This document shows, one piece after another, positions 1 to 8,700 of a DNA stretch of 43,860 bases. The DNA comes from Enterocloster bolteae. GTDB taxonomy: Bacteria > Bacillota > Clostridia > Lachnospirales > Lachnospiraceae. The stretch is from NCBI RefSeq assembly GCF_002234575.2, contig NZ_CP022465.2, positions 1 through 43,860 on the forward strand, given 5' to 3'. Under the pieces are notes generated by a model. It did no database searches. It was not told the DNA's origin and saw only the letters and a program-made list of their open reading frames with translations. How positions within the stretch are numbered: the first letter of the stretch is position 1; every line of letters starts with the position of its first letter. Position numbers and translations under genes: made by a program.

Positions 1-88
1 CACAATTACCCGGAAACCAATCTAAGGCCAGGGCCGGATGGAGTGTTCGGAACGGAAGATGATGAAGTGTACTGGAATGGACCAGATA
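1..88. repeat. Terminal direct overlap identical to 43773-43860
   Basis: These 88 bases match the last 88 bases of the window exactly. The match includes variants (aatggaccagata) that differ from the other internal repeat copies (aacggaccggatg). Reading frame is kept across the join. This is the pattern of a circular molecule assembled with a terminal overlap. Because the overlap lies in a 174-bp tandem repeat, true copy number at the junction is uncertain. Confidence 0.85.
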
Positions 89-714
89 GAATACCGGGAA
101 CCGAGGATGATAAGAAAATTCTCTCAGGGCCGGATGGACAATATGGAACTGAGGATGACTGTTATGATAACAAAGATAAACAGGATGGGACCAACATGCG
201 GCCAGGCTCAGATGGAATTTTCGGAACGGAAGATGATGAATTATGGTTAAATGGTCCGGACGAGATGCCGGGAACGGAAGATGATATCAAATATGTCCAT
301 AGGAATTCATCTGGTGGAGGGGGTGGATATGGCGACCGATTGGTCGGAAGAGGAGCGTATAAGCCTGTTATAGAAATAATGGATGCTGCTTTAGAGGCAA
401 TGGAGCCTCAAACGGTCGGACTGGTTTCTAATTTTTATGACACCTACCAATCGTTCAAAAAAGGGCAGGAAATGAGTAGATACATAGTGAATACTGGGAT
501 GCAGGAAATACAAATGGAGGCTGCAACGGGTTCACAGGTTGAAAAGGAAACACAGGAAAGTAGATGGAGTGATGAATCCTATTCTGATAAGGATGTGGGA
601 CCGGTTGTTCCTGTTAAAACATACAGGAACATGAAAGTGATTTGGATGATATTACTTTTAATATTACTCTATGTATTAGGATACGAGATTTACAAAGCCA
701 AAAAGAAAGACTGA
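1..714 (+). CDS. C-terminal part of a giant repeat surface protein (continues the gene at 40452-43860)
   Basis: The frame is open from base 1 with no start codon, and ends in TGA at 712-714. It begins inside acidic repeats with motifs such as GPDGVFGTEDD and GSDGIFGTEDD, whose D-G-x-x-G-T-x-D-D spacing resembles Ca2+-binding loops. A Gly-rich linker and an unrecognised helical segment follow. The end is a membrane segment (about VIWMILLLILLYVLGYEIY) followed by KAKKKD, so the protein is probably membrane-anchored with a short cytoplasmic tail. There is no LPxTG-like motif. Bases 1-88 equal 43773-43860 in the same frame, so this is almost certainly the end of the gene starting at 40452. The joined product would be about 1,344 residues. 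Calcium binding is inferred from motif shape only. Confidence 0.8.
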   Translation, partial: HNYPETNLRPGPDGVFGTEDDEVYWNGPDRIPGTEDDKKILSGPDGQYGTEDDCYDNKDKQDGTNMRPGSDGIFGTEDDELWLNGPDEMPGTEDDIKYVHRNSSGGGGGYGDRLVGRGAYKPVIEIMDAALEAMEPQTVGLVSNFYDTYQSFKKGQEMSRYIVNTGMQEIQMEAATGSQVEKETQESRWSDESYSDKDVGPVVPVKTYRNMKVIWMILLLILLYVLGYEIYKAKKKD

Positions 715-837
715 TTTATGGACAGAACTGAGTTCTGTTTCATGGAAGATGCGCACATTGACAAGTAAATAGTGTAATGCCATAGTATAAAAATTAAGGT
801 TGTTGCCATAGAGCCAATGGAAGAATTAAGAATGATA

Positions 838-866
838 TTGTCTGTATATAGGAATTATGCTATATT
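838..866 (+). promoter_or_regulatory. Promoter of the type I toxin mRNA
   Basis: TTGTCT at 838-843 is followed by a 17-nt spacer and TATATT at 861-866, with an extended -10 TG at 858-859. The predicted start near 872 puts GGAACAACCG (876-885) close to the mRNA 5' end. This is perfectly complementary to CGGTTGTTCC at 1113-1122 near the 3' end. Such 5'-3' pairing is typical of translationally silenced type I toxin messages. Confidence 0.7.
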
Positions 867-934
867 AAAAAAACAGGAACAACCGTGTTGCAGGGTGGCT
901 GGCCTCTATTCTACATAGGATGGGGGTGGTGCTG

Positions 935-1021
935 ATGAAACATTTTGATTTTAAAGACTTGATGGCCTTTGGAATGTTCATTCTGGCATTGCTGACATTC
1001 GTATTTACGTATATCAGATAA
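935..1021 (+). CDS. Holin-like type I toxin peptide (28 aa)
   Basis: This 28-residue peptide has a short charged head and one hydrophobic helix containing LMAFGMFILALLTFVF, then a basic end. The length and the (F)GMFxLALL core match the small holin-like toxins of Firmicutes type I systems (Hol_Tox, TxpA-like), which damage the membrane when over-produced. A Gly-rich ribosome-binding site (GGGGGTGG) precedes the ATG. The gene has its own promoter (838-866), a long 5' leader, and a convergent antisense transcript over its 3' untranslated region. That arrangement is what txpA/ratA-type systems show. The role is inferred from sequence and layout; it could help kill plasmid-free cells. Confidence 0.8.
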   Translation: MKHFDFKDLMAFGMFILALLTFVFTYIR

Positions 1022-1040
1022 TGTTTTAAGCATAGAAAAA

Positions 1041-1071
1041 CCACCCCAAAACTTGACCGGTGAAGGGGTGG
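1041..1071 (-). terminator. Terminator of the antisense antitoxin RNA
   Basis: A perfect 7-bp GC-rich stem (ccacccc at 1041-1047, ggggtgg at 1065-1071) is followed on the - strand by five T residues. In the + direction the same hairpin sits in the toxin mRNA 3' untranslated region. Confidence 0.6.
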
Positions 1072-1093
1072 AGTTTCTAATCCATTAACTAAC

Positions 1094-1126
1094 AGGTCAA
1101 CCATCTTGTGGGCGGTTGTTCCTTTT
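1094..1126 (+). terminator. Terminator of the toxin mRNA
   Basis: GG-CAACC and GGTTG-CC can pair around an 11-nt loop and are followed by TTTT. The right arm includes CGGTTGTTCC, which is also complementary to the mRNA 5' end (876-885). The terminator arm could therefore take part in the long-range fold. Confidence 0.45.
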
Positions 1127-1134
1127 ATGCTTAT

Positions 1135-1163
1135 ATTATAGCAATGAATATGGAATAATTCAA
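1135..1163 (-). promoter_or_regulatory. Promoter of the antisense antitoxin RNA
   Basis: Read on the - strand, TTGAAT (1163-1158) is followed by a 17-nt spacer and TATAAT (1140-1135). It points toward the toxin gene and has no coding sequence downstream, as expected for a strong, short-lived antisense RNA. Confidence 0.7.
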
Positions 1164-1175
1164 GAAAAAACTATT

Positions 1176-1203
1176 TTGCATAGGATGTGTAAGATGATAT
1201 AAT
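1176..1203 (+). promoter_or_regulatory. Promoter of the YdjM-like/CAP gene pair
   Basis: TTGCAT at 1176-1181 is followed by a 16-nt spacer and a perfect TATAAT at 1198-1203. It lies about 105 nt upstream of the next start codon and is the only good promoter I see for the two genes that follow. Confidence 0.6.
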
Positions 1204-1308
1204 AAAGAGGGAATGGAGGGGGAGGATTTTAAGACTCGCCTCACTATAATTTTGTTCTAAAAAGTGAAAATCTTAAGGTAGTTGACTGATGGATAAAGGT
1301 GAAAAAGT

Positions 1309-1773
1309 ATGAGTGGAGGAGCGCATAAGTTAATGGGGGTGGTTCTTGGTGGTATGATTATCAGTGTGGTAGAACCTACACTCCCCGTAGCCGGCTTAAT
1401 TCTGGGAATGTCCGTTTTGGGAGAATTGGCACCGGATATTGATACGGTCAATAGTACAATTAGCCTTAGAACCCCAATCATACCAAAACTTATTAATCGA
1501 AAGTTTGGTCATCGTGGTTTGCTTCATTCTCCATTATTTTTAGTATTGTTATGGCTGGTGATAGGAAGGCAAAATCTCATAGGTAATGTATTCTGTATTG
1601 GATATCTGGGACACTTGGTTCAGGATTTATTTACCTGTGCAGGGCTTCCGTTACTATTTCCGTTTGATAAAAAGAAAATAAGTTTGTTTCCTTATCATTC
1701 AGGGGGGATAATGGATTATGTCATGACATCTGTATTAATTATTTTATTGTTGACAGTGAATCAGTTGATTTAA
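1309..1773 (+). CDS. YdjM/LexA-binding-type membrane metal-dependent hydrolase (154 aa)
   Basis: A multi-spanning protein with the conserved polar motifs of the YdjM family in order: an early His in GAHKLMG, ELAPDIDTV, FGHRGLLHSPLF and GYLGHLVQDLF. The Asp/His motifs are thought to bind a metal at the membrane. The length matches the family (about 150-200 aa). The exact substrate is unknown. It is followed after 16 nt by the CAP-domain gene and probably shares its transcript. The start is the first ATG after a weak GGTG site. The family is common on chromosomes and mobile elements, so it says little about plasmid function. Confidence 0.8.
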   Translation: MSGGAHKLMGVVLGGMIISVVEPTLPVAGLILGMSVLGELAPDIDTVNSTISLRTPIIPKLINRKFGHRGLLHSPLFLVLLWLVIGRQNLIGNVFCIGYLGHLVQDLFTCAGLPLLFPFDKKKISLFPYHSGGIMDYVMTSVLIILLLTVNQLI

Positions 1774-1789
1774 TAGGAGGGAAATTGAT

Positions 1790-2638
1790 ATGTTCAAAAG
1801 ATTAGCGTTAATGACAATGGCAGCAACCATATTGTCAGCGACACCAGCATATGCAGGCCAGTGGATGCAAGATGGGAATGGCTGGTGGTGGCAGAATGAT
1901 AATGGGAGTTATCCAGCTTTTACCTGGGCCTGGTGTGATGGAAATCATGATGGTATAGGAGAAAATTACTTCTTTGATGAAAATGGATATATGTCCATGG
2001 ATACAGCAGCTCAGGAAATCGCTGTAAATGAGAATGGAGCTATGTTGTATAATGGGGCGGTATGTACGGCTGCAATGCCAGATGGCCAGGATTTTGTTCC
2101 GGGAATGGCGATTGATGGAAAATTGGTTTATTGGGTGTATCAAGAATCGGATGCCTCAATAGCTGCTGGAAAGGAAAGAGAAAGCCAGAAGGGGATGGTA
2201 TCAAATAATAATACAGGAATAACCACCTATGAACATATTGATATGAAAGCATTATCATATTATATGATAGATTTGATAAATGAAGAAAGAGAACAGCGTG
2301 GAAAAGACTCTTTAGTCATAAATGAGGAATTGATGGATGATGCAGCATTAAGAGCAGAAGAGTCATCTATAAAATTTAGCCACACAAGGCCAAATGGAAA
2401 AGATTATTCAACAGCTATCAATGTAGAGTATTCAAAAGTAGGCGAGAATTTGGTATATTCTACGTTTGCACCGAATACAGAGATGGAGGAGATTGCACAG
2501 CAAACTATAAGTCAATGGTTAAATTCAGAAGAACATAAAAGGAACATGTTAAAGAGTCAATGGGATGAAACTGGGCTTGCTGCATATGCAGGAGAAGATG
2601 GATGTGTGTATTTTGCACAGATATTTATACAGAACTAA
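1790..2638 (+). CDS. Secreted CAP (SCP/PR1)-domain protein with cell-wall-binding repeat (282 aa)
   Basis: A strong site (taggaggg) precedes the ATG. Residues 1-23 form a signal peptide (KRLALMTMAATILSATPAYA). The next segment has GNGWWWQNDNGSYP and ENYFFDENGYM, which resemble the aromatic choline/cell-wall-binding repeats of Clostridia. From about residue 155 to the end is a CAP domain, with INEEREQRGKDSL, FSHTRPNGKDY, VGENLVYS and WLNSEEHKRNML motifs. The His and Glu of the usual CAP cleft are visible. CAP proteins of Gram-positive bacteria are extracellular and poorly understood. Here it may bind the wall or the partner cell. A terminator follows. Confidence 0.85.
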   Translation: MFKRLALMTMAATILSATPAYAGQWMQDGNGWWWQNDNGSYPAFTWAWCDGNHDGIGENYFFDENGYMSMDTAAQEIAVNENGAMLYNGAVCTAAMPDGQDFVPGMAIDGKLVYWVYQESDASIAAGKERESQKGMVSNNNTGITTYEHIDMKALSYYMIDLINEEREQRGKDSLVINEELMDDAALRAEESSIKFSHTRPNGKDYSTAINVEYSKVGENLVYSTFAPNTEMEEIAQQTISQWLNSEEHKRNMLKSQWDETGLAAYAGEDGCVYFAQIFIQN

Positions 2639-2671
2639 TTTATAGTAAAGATTGTTAACTTTTAGATGATT

Positions 2672-2719
2672 AAAAAAGAGCTATGGTACTGCAGAAGCAG
2701 ATTCCATAGCTCTTTTTTT
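2672..2719 (+). terminator. Strong terminator placed directly before the adhesin ribosome-binding site
   Basis: Perfect 15-bp arms (aaaaaagagctatgg at 2672-2686 and its complement at 2704-2718) surround a 17-nt loop and end in seven T residues. The GGAGG of the next gene begins at 2720, immediately after the T-tract. It should terminate the CAP-gene transcript. Because no obvious promoter lies between it and the adhesin start, it may also act as an attenuator for the 12-kb adhesin gene. Confidence 0.8.
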
Positions 2720-2731
2720 GGAGGAAATCAA

Positions 2732-5700
2732 ATGAAAATAAAAAGGTTAAAAAGACCATTTGTATTGATATTGGCCTTTGTATTGCTATTATCATCTATT
2801 TCACAGTCGGTATCAGCTGCTGATACTGGACAAGTGATTAATTATCCAAGTCTCCCTATTTTTAAGGGGAAATCATTCAATGCATTTGGAAAAACACATC
2901 ATTCAATGAATTATTATCAGGTTGGTCTGGTTGATGGCGCTGTTCCTGCATTCTGCATTGAAGAAGGCAAAAAACTACCAGACAATACAGTCATGACTTA
3001 TGAAAAATATGAAGCTAAACCGGGCCAGACCGTACCTGTTATAGGCTCATTTGACAGGTATCTTCCCATGACAGTGGCATATGAATGGATGCTAAGAGAA
3101 GGAAATTATCATGACACGGACCGTTATGCAGTAACGCAAGTATACATGTGGGGCTGTATGTCAGGATATAAAGACAATTGGCCAGCAATGGAACAGGCCA
3201 TGCAAAAGTTAGCGGAAGTCTTAAAGCGGCCTTATGTCATGAATTATTATGAAGAATTGAAAGAGTATGTGATTGAGGGAGTAGCTGGGTATGAAGCGGC
3301 CAATAATGCTTCACTGCCATCATGGAATGGTACACAGCAGAAAATGACCCTAAAAGATGGGCGTTATGAATTGACACTTGATATAAGTACTTGCCCACAA
3401 TTAAAAGATACCACATGGACGTTTCCAGATTCTAATTGGAATTATCAGTTATCATCAGACGGAAATAACATAACGTTCATATACAATGGTGCACAGGAGC
3501 CGATAGGAACTATTTCATCTGCAGATATTGAGGGCATAGAAGCAACATATTATGCGTATATATTTTCACCCCCACCAGGTGAGCAGGTGCAATTAGGTAG
3601 GTTGGATGCAGGATTTCAACCTGCAAATGTAACTTTTAGTTTAAATCAAGGGACTTTGGCTACACCGGATGTATCAAATTGGGAAGTTTACCGTCATTCC
3701 GAAACATTTGAGAGTAACTATAACATAGACCTTGAAAAATATTGCGCTGAGACGAACCAACCTTTGGAAGGAACAACATTTAATGTATGGGAGGATTTTG
3801 ACTTTTCACAGATAAACGAGGGCGGCTATACCGAAGGGGAACCGGACGGAACAACCGGTGAGGTGTATTTAAACTGTATGACACCTGAGCCAGAATCAGA
3901 TTATGTCTGCGATACCATCACGACAGATACCAATGGACAGGCCAGCCACAGTGATGCCCGCTTTTATAATTACAGCAAGACCTATTGCATGGGACATCCA
4001 GCTCCAGAGTGGATTGAGTGTGACCATGAGGGAGGGGAGGGAGAAGATAGTGAAGATTGCAACTGTGATGAAGAGAATGAACGCCTACGTGAGCAGTGGA
4101 TGGCAGAGCAGGAGTTATGCGCTTCCACATGTGATTTTCATGTACAGAATGATGACGAGGAGAATCATGGCCAGGATACGGCTGCGATGGAAGCCATGTT
4201 GGCAGACCGGGATGAAACATATGAGAATTTTATCAACTTAGAATACAGCTACCAGCTGGAGGAAAAAACAGCCAGAACCGGTTATGTACTTCATGGCCTA
4301 CACAATGATGACCCTGAGATTGAGACGGTCATTTTAACATCGGCCCAGGCCGGTGGTGATGTCCGGTCCGGTACATATAAGGCCAGTAATATGGTTGGAC
4401 GGGTATTGAATCCTATCTATAACATGGCCATATCCAGGATGGAGGGCCTAAGGGCCTATACGTATCCTGTGCCAGATGGCCAGGACCTGGAGTTGGATGA
4501 ACAGCGCAGCATAATCAGTATATTGAAAGAAGAGGAAGAAAAACCTCTTATTGAGATTGAGACACCAGTAGATAATATGGTTGATGGAACCGGAAATCAG
4601 GAGAATGGAGGTTCTGGAAGCAGTGGCCAGGGAGGCGGCTCCGAAGATAACAGCGAGGAATCAGGGGAATCCGGAAGTGGCAGCCAGGGAGGCGGCTCCG
4701 AAGATAACAGCGAGGAATCAGGGGAATCCGGAAGTGGCAGCCAGGGAGGCGGCTCCGAAGATAACAGCGAGGAATCAGGGGAATCCGGAAGTGGCAGCCA
4801 GGGAGGCGGCTCCGAAGATAACAGCGAGGAATCAGGGGAATCCGGAAGTGGCAGCCAGGGAGGCGGCTCCGAAGATAACAGCGAGGAATCAGGGGAATCC
4901 GGAAGTGGCAGCCAGGGAGGCGGCTCCGAAGATAACAGCGAGGAATCAGGGGAATCCGGAAGTGGCAGCCAGGGAGGCGGCTCCGAAGATAACAGTGAAG
5001 AATCAGGAGAATCCGGAAGTGGTAGCCAGGGAGGTGGCTCCGAAGATAACAGTGAAGAATCAGGAGAATCCGGAAGTGGTAGCCAGGGAGGTGGCTCCGA
5101 GGATAATGGTGAGGAATCAGGAGATTCTGAGGGAACTGATACGGGAACGCCAATGGCCAGTATAAGTTTACATGGTAAATCCTTGCTCTTGTCATCCATA
5201 GCTACACAGAGCAATGCAAAAAAAGAATCGGAAGAAGCCATAAACCCCCCGGATACGGATGAGGAAGAAGTAGAAGAATATGAAGCGTATGAGTATGTGA
5301 GAAATCCTTTGGAAGTATCCTATGAAATGGACATCAGCATGACCCAGACAGATGACCCAGAGGAGGAGGGGAATGGCATTACACGCTTCTTGCATTCCTT
5401 GTTTAGTGGGGATGATGATGGTGATAGTATCATAGCCGCCTTGCCATCGTTTGTAGATGATGACCTGGAACCCATAGATGTATCAGGATATGGAGCATCA
5501 GGAACCATTCTTTATACATTTAAAGTGTGGGACCATCGGACCGAAGGTAGAATCCATATAAATAAACGGGACCTGGAGCTTTACAATGCGGACCAGGATG
5601 GAAGTTATGGTTTGACTCAGGGAGATGGGACCTTGGAAGGGGCAGTATATGGCCTGTTTGCAGGGCAGGACCTGTCCCATCCAGATGGGAAGTCTGGAAT

Positions 5701-8700
5701 TGTCTATAACCAGAATGACCTGGTAGCTGTGGCAACAACGGATAAAAATGGTGATGCATCATTCCTGGCCTATACAGAGAAGCCGGGGACACGTCTGGAT
5801 GATGATGGGAACATAAAACCGTTGGAAGGTGTGACAGGACCGGAAAATTTGTACGATGGTTCATCCATCACATCCTCAGCTGAGGGATTTGGCACCATTA
5901 CGTATCCAGATTATGTAGCGGCCAACGGTGGCCAGTGGATTGGACGGCCCCTGCTGATGGGGAATTACTATATTATGGAATTAAGCCGTTCTGAGGGATA
6001 CGAACTGTCAGTAAATGGCATATCAATGTCAGAGACAAACCGGACCCAGGTTGGAACTACAATAAGAGAAGCTGGTCAGGCCCAGGTAGTAGGAGGGTTG
6101 TCCGATTATAATGATATGAGTGCGGATGGCTCATGGAATGATTTTATTGTAGAGAATTATAAGACAGAAGAGGGTTATGATATTACAATAACTGGTTATC
6201 CAGAAGGGGCAAAGATATACAGGGTAGATATTGAAAACCGGACCGAAACGGTAAAAGTAGTTACCGGCAGCTCTTTGCAGCCGAAAACAGATGACCATGG
6301 AAACATTGTATATCAAACGGCCAAGGGTGGGGAGTATAAGATAGGACCGGATGGGAACCCCATCATAAAAACAGGGACAGCTACGGACAGTAATCCGGAC
6401 GAACAGATACCTTATGGAGAAACACTATATTACCGTTTCCGGACGGCTCCATATCCCAGTGGTAGCGCAACACCGGAGGATATGAGTAAGTGGGGCCAGG
6501 CAGTTGATGGGAATTATCTGACAGACCAGGTGAATGATATGCTGGGGCAGATTGGATATAAGGCAGCTGCAGACACATCCCCCTGGGCCGACATAGAGCT
6601 GACTGGGGCAACGAATGCTCTTGCAGCCCAGGAAATCATGGACTGGTTCACAGCGCATAACTTTTTTGATTGTGGTGCCGTGGAATCCATTTATCAAAAA
6701 GATGGGGGATACCATGCAAGGCTGCTGTATGACTATTCCGCAGCCAGTGATACATATCCAGCAGTGTATGATTCCGTAAACCAGAAGCTGTATGTCCGTA
6801 AGGTAGCAGAAGTAGATGGTGGACCTGCCGGTGAGGTTGGGTATTGGATTGAGTACCAGAAAGGTGAATATAGCTTAAAGAGCAAGACTGTATCTATTAA
6901 GGAAAAACGGCAAGTTACAAACAGCATACCTTATGGTGATGACATAGCAGCATACATTGATGTGGTGTATCAACCGGTTTATGAGACATACCAGGCCGGA
7001 GAGGTATTGTTGGACCGCTCCGGAAATCCCATACCAGTGATGGAGCGTGTATATACGTATGAGGACCAGGAGCAGACGGTAGAACGTGAAAAATTGGTAC
7101 CGTTGGATGCGGTTTATGATACACAGGCTGGTACTTATACAATCCATATTGCCAATGATATGGATTGGAGTGGGGCAACAGATGCGGTGAGGACCATATA
7201 CCGTATCGTGACCACAGAGAAAACTATTGAACATGATGGGGTGGAAATGCCCTATAACCAGTATATGACGGATGTTGTTGGTGCAGGAGTAAGCGCATAT
7301 GCTTCCATGCCAGAATTGGATGAGGGCAGCTACATCAAGACACAGGCTTTGGTATATCCAGGCCAGAATGAACCTACACAGGACGGGGGAACGGGAGACA
7401 GGCCGGTCCAGGTGCTTCAAAGAGCCATCAAACAGTCCATCAAGGTGACAAAGGATATCTCCCAAGCGTCCTATGATGGGGTTAATACCTATGGAGCAGT
7501 CCACAATGACCCGTTGACGGTATTACTGGGTCTGTTTAATGGGGGAAGCAGTTCTCAAGGAACAAAGATACTGAATCAGTTTAAGTTTAAGGCATACCTT
7601 AAGAGTAACCTGGAGGACATCTTTGTGGATGATGCCGGTACCATTGTTTCAGAGTACATTGGAACAGATGGATTCACGGAGGAAGTACAGAAGGTTTATC
7701 TGCCTCCTAAGGATGGGAATGGAAATCGGCTGCTGGAGACAAAAGAGGATGGGACCTATAATTATACAAAATTCTTTGATGCCTTGTATGCAGCAGACCG
7801 GAAAGCTGGAGGGTACCCGGTAGAAGTGGTCAGGCAGTTTGCGATTGACTATTACGACATAGATAGTTACAAAAAAGAGATTCTTGCAGCAGAACCGGGA
7901 TTAAACAGTGATGTGGCCTACGACCAGGCATTACAAAGAGCCTCAGAGGCCGCCGCGGCTTACTTGGATATCTTTGTGGGATTGGATGACCGTCTGGCCA
8001 TTGCCTGGGATAAGGATGCTGGTGGTGGAGCTGATGGCGATAGGACTACGCTGCAGTGTAATACCAAGAACGGGAAGGATGACTATTATAACAATTCCAT
8101 CATGCTCCCATACGGTACCTACGTGGTTGCGGAGCAGACACCGGCTGATGTGGGGAAAGAACTGGCAAACAGGCATTTTAATAAAGATTACCCAAAGGAA
8201 GTCACTCTGCCTTTTGTTCCGGATATCAGCCAGGACGGGAACACTGGGGAAACGGATATCAACTATCAGACAGGCAGCCCCTATTACCGATATGATAGCA
8301 CAGATACCCCAGAGGAATTGATAAGAAAGTACAAGATACGCTTTAATGAGGAAACTCATATTATCCAGGCACATGGCCAGGATGGTGATTACGAAGTGTT
8401 TAAATATGGCCTGGATAAGGAGGTACGGCCTGGACATAGTCTTACGTCCACGGAACCATATGAGGCAGCTTACATGGATGGACGGAATGAGACAGTAAAA
8501 AGCTATTATGCTGGATATACATCCCAGAGTGAGGATGCCAGTACCATGGATGATGTTATATATGATGGATATGAGACAGACAGCGGCCAGATGGAGGTTA
8601 GGGATGGTGTGGCAACCATGGAAGGGATGCAGCTTGCCATTGATGGTAAGTTTGCCCCTATGTTGGTACCATGGACCGTACTGGCACCAGCTGTGGACCG

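Larger units (their letters stand above)
1036..1128 (-). ncRNA. Antisense RNA antitoxin of the type I system
   Basis: A - strand promoter (1163-1135) would start an RNA near 1128. It would run left to the hairpin CCACCCC/GGGGTGG (arms 1065-1071 and 1041-1047), which on this strand is followed by TTTTTC, a Rho-independent terminator. The roughly 93-nt product is fully complementary to the 3' untranslated region of the toxin mRNA, just past its stop codon, as RatA is to txpA. Both ends are predicted from sequence only. Confidence 0.65.

Noticed and set aside
4616..5128. CRISPR-like array
   Set aside because: The units are contiguous with no unique spacers, are coding, and no cas genes are present.
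4548..5241. Long open frames on both strands across the 57-bp repeats
   Set aside because: They arise because the repeat unit is a multiple of three and has no stops in several frames. The + frame of the adhesin has the signal peptide, domains and ribosome-binding site; the others have low-complexity products and no start signals.
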